Source: Telmatospirillum sp. J64-1 (GTDB taxonomy: Bacteria; Pseudomonadota; Alphaproteobacteria; Rhodospirillales; Magnetospirillaceae). Taken from it: a stretch of DNA of 64,000 bases. Below the pieces are notes generated by a model. The model saw only the letters and a program-made list of their open reading frames with translations. It was not told where the DNA came from and did no database searches. Below, piece by piece: positions 8,015-16,931 of the stretch. Location: assembly GCF_006980715.1 (NCBI RefSeq), contig NZ_SBHN01000014.1, forward strand, positions 1-64,000. Reading direction: 5' to 3'. Within the stretch, counting starts at the first letter, position 1. Each line of letters starts with the position of its first letter. The position numbers and the translations under genes were made by a program.

Positions 8015-8803
8015 ATGGCCGAGACCGCCTGCCCCGCCGATTTCATCGCCCTTTCCGAGAAACTGGCGGATGCCGCCGGGGCGGTGATCCGCGGCTATTT
8101 CCGCACTGCCGTCGGCGTCGACGACAAATCCGACGACAGCCCCGTCACCATCGCCGACCGCGAGGCCGAAGCGGCCATGCGCCGCCTGATCGCGGAAACC
8201 TTTCCCGAGCACGGCATCTTCGGCGAGGAATTCGGCTCGGAACGCCTGGACGCCGATTATGTCTGGGTGCTCGACCCCATCGACGGCACCAAGTCCTTCA
8301 TCACCGGCAAGCCCATCTTCGGCACGCTGATCGGCCTTCTGCACCGCGACGTGCCGATCCTCGGCATCATCGACCAGCCCATCGCCGGAGAGCGCTGGCT
8401 GGGCGCCAAGGGCCGGGGCACCACCCTCAACGGCAAGAAGATCTCGACCCGCGCCTGCCCCAGCCTGTCCCAGGCGACGATCTGCACCACCGCGCCGGAA
8501 TTGCTGCGCGGCCCCGGAGACCTGGACTCTTGGCACAGGCTGCGCGATGCCGCCAAACTCCCCATGTATGGGGGGGATTGCTACAATTACGCACTGGTTG
8601 CGTCCGGTTTTGCGGATTTGGTGGTTGAAAGCGGGCTCAAGCCTTACGACTATTGTGCCTTGATCCCGGTGATCGAAGAGGCTGGCGGCCTGGTCACCGA
8701 CTGGCAGGGGCAGCGCCTGGGCGGCATGAAATCGGATGGCCGAGTCCTGGCGGCGGGTGACTCCCGCGCGCATGCCGAAGCCATAAGGATATTAGCCGGT
8801 TAA
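8015..8803 (+). CDS. hisN: Histidinol-phosphatase, inositol monophosphatase family (HisN type)
   Basis: 262 residues from ATG 8015. Inositol-monophosphatase-fold metal sites are visible: SPVTIADREAE, GEEFG (Glu71-Glu72) and DPIDGTKSF (87-95). GGDCYNYALVASGFADLVVE followed by LKPYDYCALIPVIEEAGG is the pattern of the HisN histidinol-phosphatase subgroup rather than SuhB. It would dephosphorylate histidinol phosphate in histidine synthesis, in place of the HisB/HAD enzyme. No other his gene is near, which is usual for hisN in this class. A related sugar-phosphate phosphatase role is the main alternative. Confidence 0.85.
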   Translation: MAETACPADFIALSEKLADAAGAVIRGYFRTAVGVDDKSDDSPVTIADREAEAAMRRLIAETFPEHGIFGEEFGSERLDADYVWVLDPIDGTKSFITGKPIFGTLIGLLHRDVPILGIIDQPIAGERWLGAKGRGTTLNGKKISTRACPSLSQATICTTAPELLRGPGDLDSWHRLRDAAKLPMYGGDCYNYALVASGFADLVVESGLKPYDYCALIPVIEEAGGLVTDWQGQRLGGMKSDGRVLAAGDSRAHAEAIRILAG

Positions 8804-8907
8804 GTCTTTCCGGCACACGAATTCGGGAAAGGGGAGCAATCGGCGTGTATTCGCCCTGTGCGGTTCCATATATCCACCTCTAACAGGTCCAACCGCCGGA
8901 GAAGGTC

Positions 8908-11139
8908 ATGCGACACGCGCGATTAACCCTCGCCGCTCTGCTGCTGATCACAGCCCCGCTACTGGGCGCCGGTACTGGCAATGCCGAAACGGTGCATAGC
9001 GCGCACGGCATCGCCATGCATGGCGAGCCCAAATACGGCCCCGACTTCCCCCATTTCGATTACGTCAATCCCGATGCGCCCAAGGGCGGCATGCTGCGCC
9101 TCCATTCCATCGGCAGCTTTGACAGTCTCAATCCCTATATCGTGCGCGGCCAGGCCCCTGCCGGGTCCACCATGCCCTTCGAGACGTTGCTGACCAGTTC
9201 GGCGGACGAGGCCTTCACCGAATACGGCCTGATCGCTGAATCGGTGGAATATCCCGAGGACCGTTCCTGGGTCGCCTTCACCCTGCGTCCCGAGGCCCGC
9301 TGGCATGACGGCCAGCCGATCACGCCCGAGGACGTCGTCTTCTCGCTGGAAACCCTGAAGAGCCAGGGCGCCCCCTTCTTCCGCTTCTATTACGGCAGCG
9401 TCGCCAAGGCCGAGGTGGTGGGCGAGCGCAAGGTGCGCTTCACCTTCACCGAGGGCAACAACCGCGAACTGCCGCTGATCGTCGGCCAGATGCCGATCCT
9501 GCCCAAGCATTACTGGGAGGGGCGGAATTTCGAGCAGACCACCCTGGTCCCGCCCTTGGGCAGCGGCCCCTACCGCGTCGCCGCCTTCGAGCCCGGCCGC
9601 TACGTGACCTACGAACGGGTCGAAGATTGGTGGGGCAAGGACCTGCCGGTCAATCGCGGCCATTACAATTTCGACCAGATTCGTTACGACTATTACCGTG
9701 ACGGGACCGTGGCGCTGGAGGCCTTCAAGGCGGGCCAGTACGATTTCCGCCTGGAGAACTCGGCCAAGGACTGGGCGACCGGCTATAATTTTCCGGCAGT
9801 GCATCAGGGCCGCGTGGTGCTGGAAAGCCTCGAACATGACCGCCCCGCCGGCATGCAGGCCTTCGTGATGAACACCCGCCGCCCGCTATTCCAGGACCGC
9901 CGGGTACGCTGGGCACTGGCCCATGCCTTCGATTTCGAATGGACCAACCAGGCGCTGTTCTACGGCCAGTACACCCGCTCGGAGAGCTATTTCGCCAATT
10001 CCGAGCTGGCCGCCGAGGGCCTGCCCAGCGAAGCCGAGCTGGAATTGCTGGAGCCGCTGCGCGAGCATCTGCCCGAAGAGGTCTTCACCACCGCCTATCA
10101 CGCGCCCAACACCGCCGAAGGCGGCGTCCGGCCCAATCTGCGCAAGGCCATGGCCCTGCTGGAGGAAGCGGGCTGGGCCATCGAGAACGGCCGCCTGATC
10201 CATCAGGAAACGCGCCAGCCCTTCAACTTCGAGATCCTGCTGGTCCAGCCGACCTTCGAGCGCGTGTCCCTGCCTTTTGCCCGCAACCTGCAGCGCCTGG
10301 GTATCGAAGCCCGCGTGCGCACGGTGGATTCCGCCCAGTTCAAGAACCGGGTGGATGCCTATGACTTCGACATGGTCGTCGGCAGTTGGGGGCAAAGCCT
10401 GTCGCCGGGCAACGAACAGCGCGAATTCTGGGGCAGCCATTCCGCCACTCTGCCGGGCAGCCGCAATATCATCGGCATCCAGAATCCCGCCATCGACACG
10501 CTGATCGAGCATGTCATCGCCGCCCCGGACCGCGAATCGCTGATCACCCGCACCCGTGCCCTCGACCGGGCGCTGCTGTGGGGCCATTACGTCATCCCGC
10601 AATGGCATATCAGCTACGATCGCGTGGCCTATTGGAACAAGTTCGGCCATCCCGAGAAAACGCCGGTCCAGGGCACCCAGCTGATGACCTGGTGGGCCAA
10701 GCCCGACCAGATCGTCCAGGGCAGCCGCCGGGGCGTGCCCGCCGCGCCCGGCCTGGGCGGCAACATCATCCTGGCCCAGGAAACCGCGCCGGGTCCGGCC
10801 ACCGAAGGCACCCGCCAGCCGCCCGAAGGCTCGGCCTCGCCGGGATCGGTGCCGCCGGAAGGCGCGGGCGACCATCAGCCCGTGCCCCAGGACCAGACCG
10901 ATCCCACCTTCGACCTGGGCGACCAGCCGCCGCCGGTCGGGGGGACCCAAGCCCCCGTCACGCCGCCCGGCGAGGAAACCACGGCTCCGGCCGGGCAGAC
11001 CCAGGACCTGGCCCCGCGCGAGGCGGTGCCGACCCCGGCGGCGCAAGAGCCCGGACGCAGCCCGATCATCTGGATCGTGCTGATCCTGGGCATCGTTGCC
11101 ATCCTGGTACTGCGCCGCATGCGCGGCCGCCGCAAGTAG
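8908..11139 (+). CDS. yejA: YejA-type extracellular solute-binding protein (family 5) with C-terminal membrane anchor
   Basis: 743 residues. Residues 1-26 are a signal peptide ending GNAETV. The SBP_bac_5 domain runs from about 35 to 605: YVNPDAPKGGMLR, SFDSLNPYI, AFTLRPEARWHDGQPIT, the LGSGPYRV motif and RVAYWNKFGHP. Peptide/microcin-C-type ABC importers use such a protein to capture ligands in the periplasm. Unusually, a Pro/Gly/Gln-rich linker (about 605-717) leads to a hydrophobic segment at about 719-735 and a basic end RRMRGRRK. This suggests the protein is tethered in the inner membrane by its C-terminus. Standard YejA of about 600 residues lacks this tail. yejB starts 17 bases downstream. 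Confidence 0.9.
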   Translation: MRHARLTLAALLLITAPLLGAGTGNAETVHSAHGIAMHGEPKYGPDFPHFDYVNPDAPKGGMLRLHSIGSFDSLNPYIVRGQAPAGSTMPFETLLTSSADEAFTEYGLIAESVEYPEDRSWVAFTLRPEARWHDGQPITPEDVVFSLETLKSQGAPFFRFYYGSVAKAEVVGERKVRFTFTEGNNRELPLIVGQMPILPKHYWEGRNFEQTTLVPPLGSGPYRVAAFEPGRYVTYERVEDWWGKDLPVNRGHYNFDQIRYDYYRDGTVALEAFKAGQYDFRLENSAKDWATGYNFPAVHQGRVVLESLEHDRPAGMQAFVMNTRRPLFQDRRVRWALAHAFDFEWTNQALFYGQYTRSESYFANSELAAEGLPSEAELELLEPLREHLPEEVFTTAYHAPNTAEGGVRPNLRKAMALLEEAGWAIENGRLIHQETRQPFNFEILLVQPTFERVSLPFARNLQRLGIEARVRTVDSAQFKNRVDAYDFDMVVGSWGQSLSPGNEQREFWGSHSATLPGSRNIIGIQNPAIDTLIEHVIAAPDRESLITRTRALDRALLWGHYVIPQWHISYDRVAYWNKFGHPEKTPVQGTQLMTWWAKPDQIVQGSRRGVPAAPGLGGNIILAQETAPGPATEGTRQPPEGSASPGSVPPEGAGDHQPVPQDQTDPTFDLGDQPPPVGGTQAPVTPPGEETTAPAGQTQDLAPREAVPTPAAQEPGRSPIIWIVLILGIVAILVLRRMRGRRK

Positions 11140-11156
11140 TGAGGACCTGACGCCGC

Positions 11157-12251
11157 ATGTTCGCCTACATCGTCCGCCGCCTCCTGCTCATCCCGGTCAC
11201 CCTTTTCGGGATCATGGTGGTGAACTTCGTTTTCGTGCAGCTTGCTCCGGGGGGACCCATCGAGCAGGTTCTCGCCCAACTCGAAGGCACGGCGGTGGAC
11301 GCGACGGCGCGCATCGGCGGAACCGGCGGCGGGGAAGCGGCCCAGACCCATACCCGCGCCACGGAAGGACCCTATCGGGGAGCACAGGGCCTGCCCCCCG
11401 ACTTCATCGCGGAACTGGAGCGGCAATTCGGCTTCGATAAGCCGGCCCATGAACGCTTCTTCCAGATGATGGCGAACTACGCCACTTTCGATTTCGGCTC
11501 CAGCTTCTACCGCGACCAGAGCGTGGTGGACCTGGTGCTGGAGAAGCTGCCGGTCTCCATCTCGCTGGGGGTGTGGAGCACGCTGATCATCTATCTGGTC
11601 TCGATCCCCCTCGGCATCCGCAAGGCGGTGTCGGACGGCTCGAAATTCGACGTGACGACCAGTTGGATGGTGATCATCGGCTATGCCATCCCGGCCTTCC
11701 TGTTCGCCATCCTGCTGATCGTTCTCTTCGCCGGGGGGCGCTTCCTCGACTGGTTCCCGCTGCGCGGCCTGACCTCGCTGGACTGGCACCTGATGAGCTG
11801 GCCCGAGCGCATCCTCGATTACATCTGGCACCTGACCCTGCCGGTCACGGCCATGGTCATCGGCGGCTTCGCCGGATTGACCATGCTGACCAAGAATTCC
11901 TTCCTGGAAGAGATCAACAAGCAATATGTCATCACCGCCAAGGCCAAGGGGCTGACCCAGCGCCAAGTGCTTTACGGCCATGTCTTCCGCAACGCCATGC
12001 TGCTGATCGTCGCCGGTTTCCCCAGCGCCCTGGTCGGGATGCTGTTCACCGGGTCGGTGCTGATCGAGGTGATCTTCTCGCTCGACGGGCTGGGGCTGCT
12101 GGGCTTCGAGGCCGTCATCAACCGCGACTACCCGGTGATCTTCGGCACCCTGTACGCCTTCGGCCTGATCGGGCTGCTCCTCAACCTGATCAGCGACATC
12201 ACCTATCATATCGTCGATCCGCGCATCGACTTCGAAAAGCGCGAGGCCTGA
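11157..12251 (+). CDS. yejB: YejB-type ABC transporter permease
   Basis: 364 residues. N-terminal [20 protein letters not shown] followed by [19 protein letters not shown] is the classic start of Dpp/Opp/Yej B-type permeases. A long periplasmic loop is followed by a permease core with several hydrophobic helices and the EAA cytoplasmic loop around [20 protein letters not shown]. The C-terminus has [17 protein letters not shown]. It forms the inner-membrane channel with YejE. It lies second in yejABEF, 17 bases after yejA and 3 bases before yejE. Confidence 0.95.
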   Translation: MFAYIVRRLLLIPVTLFGIMVVNFVFVQLAPGGPIEQVLAQLEGTAVDATARIGGTGGGEAAQTHTRATEGPYRGAQGLPPDFIAELERQFGFDKPAHERFFQMMANYATFDFGSSFYRDQSVVDLVLEKLPVSISLGVWSTLIIYLVSIPLGIRKAVSDGSKFDVTTSWMVIIGYAIPAFLFAILLIVLFAGGRFLDWFPLRGLTSLDWHLMSWPERILDYIWHLTLPVTAMVIGGFAGLTMLTKNSFLEEINKQYVITAKAKGLTQRQVLYGHVFRNAMLLIVAGFPSALVGMLFTGSVLIEVIFSLDGLGLLGFEAVINRDYPVIFGTLYAFGLIGLLLNLISDITYHIVDPRIDFEKREA

Positions 12252-12254
12252 TCC

Positions 12255-13355
12255 ATGGGCAGCAGCGGAACCCCCATCTCCCAGCCGCCCCTGGGCAGCG
12301 ATCCCACCGGCGAGCGTTTCCTGGGAATGCGCATCACCCCGGTCACCGGCCGCCGCCTGCGCAGCTTCCGCGCCAACCGGCGGGGCTTCTGGTCGCTGTG
12401 GCTGTTCCTGGTCATCTTCGTGGTGACGCTCTTCGCCGAATTCGTCGCCAATGACCGGCCGTTGTTGGTGCGCTATCAGGGCGATCTCTATTTCCCGGTG
12501 GTCCAGGACTATCCCGAAACCACCTTCGGCGGCGACTTCCTCAGCTTCACCGATTACCGCGATCCCTATATCCAGGAACAGATCACCCAGGCCGGGGGCT
12601 GGATGCTGTGGCCGCCCATCCGCTACAGTTACCAGACCATCAATTACGAACTGGAAGAGCCCGCCCCCTCGCCGCCCACCAGCGAGAACTGGCTGGGCAC
12701 CGACGACCAGGGCCGCGACGTGCTGGCCCGCCTGATCTACGGCCTGCGCATCTCGATCCTGTTCGGCCTGGCGCTGACCGTCGTCAGTTCGGTCATCGGC
12801 ATTGCCGCCGGGGCGGTGCAGGGCTATTTCGGCGGCTGGGTCGATTTGTTCTTCCAGCGCTTCCTGGAAATCTGGGGCGGCCTGCCGCAGCTTTTCATCC
12901 TGATCATCGTCTCCAGCATCATCGTCCCGGGCTTCTGGACCCTGCTGGGCGTCCTTGTCCTGTTCAGTTGGACGCAGCTGGTCGGCGTGGTGCGCGCCGA
13001 GTTCCTGCGCGCACGCAATTTCGACTATGTCCGCGCCGCCCGCGCCCTGGGGATGAGCGACGGCAAGATCATCCTCAAGCATGTGCTGCCCAACGCCATG
13101 GTGGCGACCCTGACCTTCACCCCCTTCATTCTCAACGGCTCCATCGTCGCGCTGACGGCGCTGGACTTCCTCGGCCTCGGCCTGCCGCCGGGTTCGGCCT
13201 CTCTCGGCGACCTGCTGCGCCAGGGCAAGGAGAACCTGCAGGCACCCTGGCTCGGCATCACCGGCTTCGTCGCCGTGGCGCTGATCCTCAGCCTCCTGGT
13301 CTTCGTCGGCGAGGCTGTCCGTGATGCCTTCGATCCGCGAAAGACCAAAGCATGA
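12255..13355 (+). CDS. yejE: YejE-type ABC transporter permease
   Basis: 366 residues. FRANRRGFWSLWLFLVIF is the first membrane segment, typical for DppC/YejE. The large loop contains ENWLGTDDQGRDVLARLIYG, a signature of C-type peptide permeases. The core has the EAA loop near RARNFDYVRAARALGMSDGK and ends in a final hydrophobic helix. It pairs with YejB. Its stop overlaps the yejF start by four bases (ATGA), so translation is probably coupled. Confidence 0.95.
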   Translation: MGSSGTPISQPPLGSDPTGERFLGMRITPVTGRRLRSFRANRRGFWSLWLFLVIFVVTLFAEFVANDRPLLVRYQGDLYFPVVQDYPETTFGGDFLSFTDYRDPYIQEQITQAGGWMLWPPIRYSYQTINYELEEPAPSPPTSENWLGTDDQGRDVLARLIYGLRISILFGLALTVVSSVIGIAAGAVQGYFGGWVDLFFQRFLEIWGGLPQLFILIIVSSIIVPGFWTLLGVLVLFSWTQLVGVVRAEFLRARNFDYVRAARALGMSDGKIILKHVLPNAMVATLTFTPFILNGSIVALTALDFLGLGLPPGSASLGDLLRQGKENLQAPWLGITGFVAVALILSLLVFVGEAVRDAFDPRKTKA

Positions 13356-14983
13356 CGAAGCTTCTCAGCGTCCGCGACCTCTCCGTTTCCTTCGGCAGGG
13401 GAGACCGCGAATTCAAGGCCGTGCGCAACGTCTCCTTCGAGCTGGACAAGGGCGAGACCCTGGCATTGGTCGGCGAATCGGGCTCGGGCAAGTCGGTCAG
13501 CGCCATGTCCATCCTGCAATTGCTGCCCTATCCGCTGGCCCATCATCCTTCGGGCAGCGTCGTCTTCGACGGACAGGAACTGGTGGGGGCACCGGAAAAG
13601 CTGCTGCGCCAAGTGCGCGGCGACCGCATCGCGGTGATCTTCCAGGAACCGATGACGGCGCTGAATCCGCTGCATCCGGTGCTGCGCCAGATCGGCGAGG
13701 TCTTGCAGATCCATCGCGGCATGCAGGGCAAGCAGGTGCGCGAGCGGGTGCTGGAATTGCTGCATCTGGTCGGCATCCCCAATCCGGAAAGCCGCCTCAA
13801 CGCCCTGCCGCATGAACTATCCGGCGGCCAGCGCCAGCGCGTGATGATCGCCATGGCGCTCGCCTGCGAGCCGGACCTGCTGATCGCCGACGAGCCGACC
13901 ACGGCACTGGACGTCACCATCCAGGCGCAGATCCTGCAATTGCTGAAGGACCTGCAGCAGCGTTTCGGTATGGCCCTGCTGCTGATCACCCACGATTTGG
14001 GGGTGGTGCGCAAGATGGCCGACACGGTCTGCGTCATGAACAAGGGCGAAGTGGTCGAATCCGGCAAGACCCTGGCCGTCCTCGACAATCCCCAGCATCC
14101 CTATACCCGCCGCCTGCTGGCCGCCGAGCCCAAGGGCAAGCCCAACCGCCCGCCCGAGGATGCGCCGGTGGTGCTGCGGACCGAGGACCTGAAGGTCTGG
14201 TTTCCCATCCGCAAGGGCATCATCAAGCGCGTGGCCGGCCATATCAAGGCGGTGGACGGCATTTCCGTCACCGTGCGCGAGGGCCATACGGTCGGCGTGG
14301 TGGGCGAATCGGGCTCGGGCAAGACCACGCTCGGCCTGGCGCTGCTGCGCCTGATCCGCAGCGACGGCCCCATCGTCTTCGTCGGCAAGCCGCTCGACCG
14401 CCTGCCCGCCAAGGAAATCCGCCCCCTGCGTCGCCAGATGCAGATGGTCTTCCAGGACCCCTTCGGCAGCCTCAGCCCCCGCCTGTCGGTCGGACAGATC
14501 GTGGCGGAAGGATTGGAGGTCCACGGCATGGGCGGCAACCGCGACGAGCGCCGCGCCCTCGTCGGACAGGTCCTGCAGGAGGTCGGCCTCGACCCGGCGG
14601 TGCAGGACCGCTATCCCCATGAATTCTCGGGTGGCCAGCGCCAGCGCATCTCGATCGCCCGCGCCCTGGTGCTCAAGCCCCGCCTGATCGTGCTGGACGA
14701 ACCCACCAGCGCGCTGGACGTCTCGGTCCAGGCGCAGATCGTCGACCTGCTGCGCGACCTCCAGACCCGCTACAAGCTGGCCTATCTGTTCATCAGCCAC
14801 GATTTGCGGGTGGTTCGCGCCCTGGCCGACGACCTGATCGTGATGAAGGACGGCAAGGTCGTCGAATCCGGCCGCTCCGACCACATCTTCGCCGCCCCCC
14901 AGACCGCCTATACCCAAGCCCTGATGGCCGCCGCCTTCAACCTGGATGTCGCCCCGGGGGCCAGCGAGGTGGTGGAGGGCTAG
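13352..14983 (+). CDS. yejF: YejF-type ABC transporter ATPase with two nucleotide-binding domains
   Basis: 543 residues carrying two fused ATPase domains, as is typical of YejF (DppD+DppF in one chain). Domain 1: Walker A GESGSGKSVS, signature LSGGQRQRV, Walker B DLLIADEPTTALD. Domain 2: Walker A GESGSGKTTLG, signature FSGGQRQRI, Walker B LIVLDEPTSALDVS. It powers import by YejABE; in enterobacteria the Yej system takes up microcin C and contributes to peptide resistance, but the natural substrate here is unknown. The operon ends here and a family A repeat follows. Confidence 0.95.
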   Translation: MTKLLSVRDLSVSFGRGDREFKAVRNVSFELDKGETLALVGESGSGKSVSAMSILQLLPYPLAHHPSGSVVFDGQELVGAPEKLLRQVRGDRIAVIFQEPMTALNPLHPVLRQIGEVLQIHRGMQGKQVRERVLELLHLVGIPNPESRLNALPHELSGGQRQRVMIAMALACEPDLLIADEPTTALDVTIQAQILQLLKDLQQRFGMALLLITHDLGVVRKMADTVCVMNKGEVVESGKTLAVLDNPQHPYTRRLLAAEPKGKPNRPPEDAPVVLRTEDLKVWFPIRKGIIKRVAGHIKAVDGISVTVREGHTVGVVGESGSGKTTLGLALLRLIRSDGPIVFVGKPLDRLPAKEIRPLRRQMQMVFQDPFGSLSPRLSVGQIVAEGLEVHGMGGNRDERRALVGQVLQEVGLDPAVQDRYPHEFSGGQRQRISIARALVLKPRLIVLDEPTSALDVSVQAQIVDLLRDLQTRYKLAYLFISHDLRVVRALADDLIVMKDGKVVESGRSDHIFAAPQTAYTQALMAAAFNLDVAPGASEVVEG

Positions 14984-14999
14984 GCCTGAGCGCTTATTC

Positions 15000-15117
15000 A
15001 TGCTTCGAGACGCCCCTGCGGGGCTCCTCAGCATGAGGTTTATCTTATTGAGAAGAATAAGGAATTAGCCTCGCCCTGAGGAGCCGCGAAGCGGCGTCTC
15101 GAAGGGCGGGGCGGGCC
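15000..15117 (+). repeat. Dispersed palindromic repeat, family A, copy 2
   Basis: The left arm CTTCGAGACGCCCCTGCGGG...CTCCTCAGCATGAGG and the right arm CCTGAGGAGCCG...GCGTCTCGAAGG are inverted copies around an AT-rich middle. It lies between yejF and rsuA, which converge. Copy 3 near 37493 shares the same AT-rich centre and the same GGGCCA right flank. Confidence 0.8.
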
Positions 15118-15120
15118 AAA

Positions 15121-15178
15121 GTTCCCGGGTCTGGGGCCCAAGGCCCCAGCGGGTTTGGGCAGAGCCCTGCGAGACGAA
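15121..15178 (+). repeat. GC-rich palindromic element, family D, copy 1
   Basis: Contains the palindrome CTGGGGCCCAAGGCCCCAG followed by GCGGGTTTGGGCAGAGCCCT. Related segments lie at 42991-43044, 43143-43192 and 50068-50180. Confidence 0.55.
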
Positions 15179-15185
15179 GCGCCCC

Positions 15186-15884
15186 CTATTCAAAGACCTT
15201 CGCCACGTCCTCTTCCGTCGCCGCGCGCCATTCGCCTTCCGGCAGGTCGCCCAGGTCCAGTGCGCCGACGCGCACACGGCGCAGGGATTGCACATGATTG
15301 CCGACGGCGGCGAACATGCGGCGGACCTGATGATAGCGGCCTTCGCGGATGGTCAGCAAAGCGCGGCGCTCGTCCAGCACCTCCAGCACGGCGGGCTTGA
15401 GCGGCGTCTTTTCCGAACGCAGCATCAACTCGCCGCTGGCGAAGATCTTCCCCTCCTCGCCGCTGAGCGGCCGGTCCAGGATCACTTCATAGGTCTTGGC
15501 GATCTCCGCCTTGGGCGAGATGATGCGGTGCAGAAGCTGGCCGTCATCGGTCATCAGCAGCAGCCCCGTCGTGTCCTTGTCCAGCCTGCCGACCGGCGAG
15601 AGCAGCGGCTTGCGGTAGCGATAGCGTTCGGGCAGCAGGTCGTAGATGACGCGGCCCGGATCCTCGGTGGTGCAGGAATAGCCGTCGGGCTTGTTCAGCA
15701 GGATGGTGAAGGGCGCGATCGGGTCGAGCGGTTCACCCTCGACACGGATCTGCTCGGGCTGAAGGTCGGAATTGACCGTGATGGGATTGCCCGCCGCATC
15801 GGTGACGAAGCCGTCGCGGCACATGCGGGCGATGTCCCGGCGCGAGCCATAGCCCAGATTGGCCAGCAGCTTTTCCAGTCTCAT
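15186..15884 (-). CDS. rsuA: 16S rRNA pseudouridine synthase RsuA-type
   Basis: 232 residues. The N-terminus is a small S4 RNA-binding domain (MRLEKLLANLGYGSRRDIAR). The catalytic domain has LLNKPDGYSCTTED and the motif PVGRLDKDTTGLLLM with catalytic Asp102, then IREGRYHQVRRMF near the C-terminus. The RsuA branch isomerises U516 of 16S rRNA; membership of the RluB/E/F branch cannot be fully excluded. The start overlaps the end of the rsmC-like gene by four bases, so the two rRNA-modifying enzymes form one operon. Confidence 0.88.
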   Translation of the reverse strand: MRLEKLLANLGYGSRRDIARMCRDGFVTDAAGNPITVNSDLQPEQIRVEGEPLDPIAPFTILLNKPDGYSCTTEDPGRVIYDLLPERYRYRKPLLSPVGRLDKDTTGLLLMTDDGQLLHRIISPKAEIAKTYEVILDRPLSGEEGKIFASGELMLRSEKTPLKPAVLEVLDERRALLTIREGRYHQVRRMFAAVGNHVQSLRRVRVGALDLGDLPEGEWRAATEEDVAKVFE

Positions 15885-16885
15885 TTGACGCCTCGCAGAA
15901 TCTTGTAGCCGCCTTCTTCGGCGATGGTCTCGGTGCGGTAGAAGGCGGCGCGCAGCACCTCTTCATAGGGCAGGTGGCGGTTGGCCACCAGCAGCAGCCA
16001 GCCGCCCTTCTTCAGGGCCTTGGCGCTGGCGCGGATGAAGCCCTGGCCCAGCGCGGCCTCGTCGGCCCGGCCCTGGTGGAAGGGCGGGTTGGTGACGATG
16101 AAGTCGTAAGGCCCCCCTTCCAGGCCTTGGGTGGCATCGGCCCAGAAAAAACGCAGCGGCGTCTCCCTGCCTGCCAGATTGGTCTGCGCGGCATCGAGCG
16201 CCAGCTTTTCGGCCTCGTACAGGTCCAGCGACTTGACCTTGGGACAGGATTTCAAGATGGCATCGGCCAGGAAGCCCCAGCCGCAGCCCAGTTCCGCGCC
16301 CTTGCCCTTCAGCTCTTCCGGTAGATGGCGGGCCAGCAGGGCCGATCCGGTATCCACCCGGTCCCAACTGAAAAGCCCGGGCCGCGAGACGAATTGCCCG
16401 TCCAGGATGGGGCGGGGCTTGTCGAGATCGCGCCACTCGGCCAATACTTCCTGGTCCAGCGCGTCGGTGCGCCGGGCCCAGAAGGCGCGGCACTTGTTCT
16501 TGGACAGGCTGCCCACTTCCCCCGCGAGGCTCTTCATCTGCGCCTCGAACCGGGAAGCCCCCAGCGTGTTGGACATGGCGCACAGCACGGTTCCGCCCGG
16601 CGCGCAGAGGTCGAAGGCGCGGGCGAAGCCGGCCAGGGTCTCGTCACGCTGCTTGGTCGGCAGGAACAGGACCAGCGGGTAGCCGCCTTGTGGCGCCTCC
16701 TCGATGGCGATGTTCCGCGCCGCCAGGGCATCGTGCCAGGGGCGGAAGCTCTGCTGGCAGACGAGGCCCGGCAATTGGGCCAGGAACGGATGCAGTCGCG
16801 CCCGCAGGAACAGCGAGCGGTCGGGGATGTCGATCTCGCCGCGGTCGAGCGGCAGGAACAACGTGTCAAGGGCGGCTTCTTCCAT
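15881..16885 (-). CDS. rsmC: RsmC-type 16S rRNA guanine-N2 methyltransferase
   Basis: 334 residues with the two-domain RsmC/RlmG layout: a degenerate N-terminal methyltransferase-like half (about 1-165) and an active C-terminal half. SAM-binding motif I is GAELGCGWGFLADAI (about 197-211) and the target-amine motif is NPPFHQG (266-272). FWARRTDALDQEVLAEW marks the junction. It would methylate the exocyclic amine of a guanosine in small-subunit rRNA (G1207 in E. coli). It is co-transcribed with rsuA. RlmG, acting on 23S rRNA, is the alternative. Confidence 0.85.
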   Translation of the reverse strand: MEEAALDTLFLPLDRGEIDIPDRSLFLRARLHPFLAQLPGLVCQQSFRPWHDALAARNIAIEEAPQGGYPLVLFLPTKQRDETLAGFARAFDLCAPGGTVLCAMSNTLGASRFEAQMKSLAGEVGSLSKNKCRAFWARRTDALDQEVLAEWRDLDKPRPILDGQFVSRPGLFSWDRVDTGSALLARHLPEELKGKGAELGCGWGFLADAILKSCPKVKSLDLYEAEKLALDAAQTNLAGRETPLRFFWADATQGLEGGPYDFIVTNPPFHQGRADEAALGQGFIRASAKALKKGGWLLLVANRHLPYEEVLRAAFYRTETIAEEGGYKILRGVK

Positions 16886-16931
16886 AGGGGGCTCTTAGCG
16901 TAACCTGACGCGAAAGGGAAGGGAGGCAAAC

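Noticed and set aside
10875-13082. A 735-residue minus-strand frame opposite the yej genes
   Set aside because: Antisense of yejA-B-E with a Gln/Asp/His/Gly-rich composition typical of shadows.
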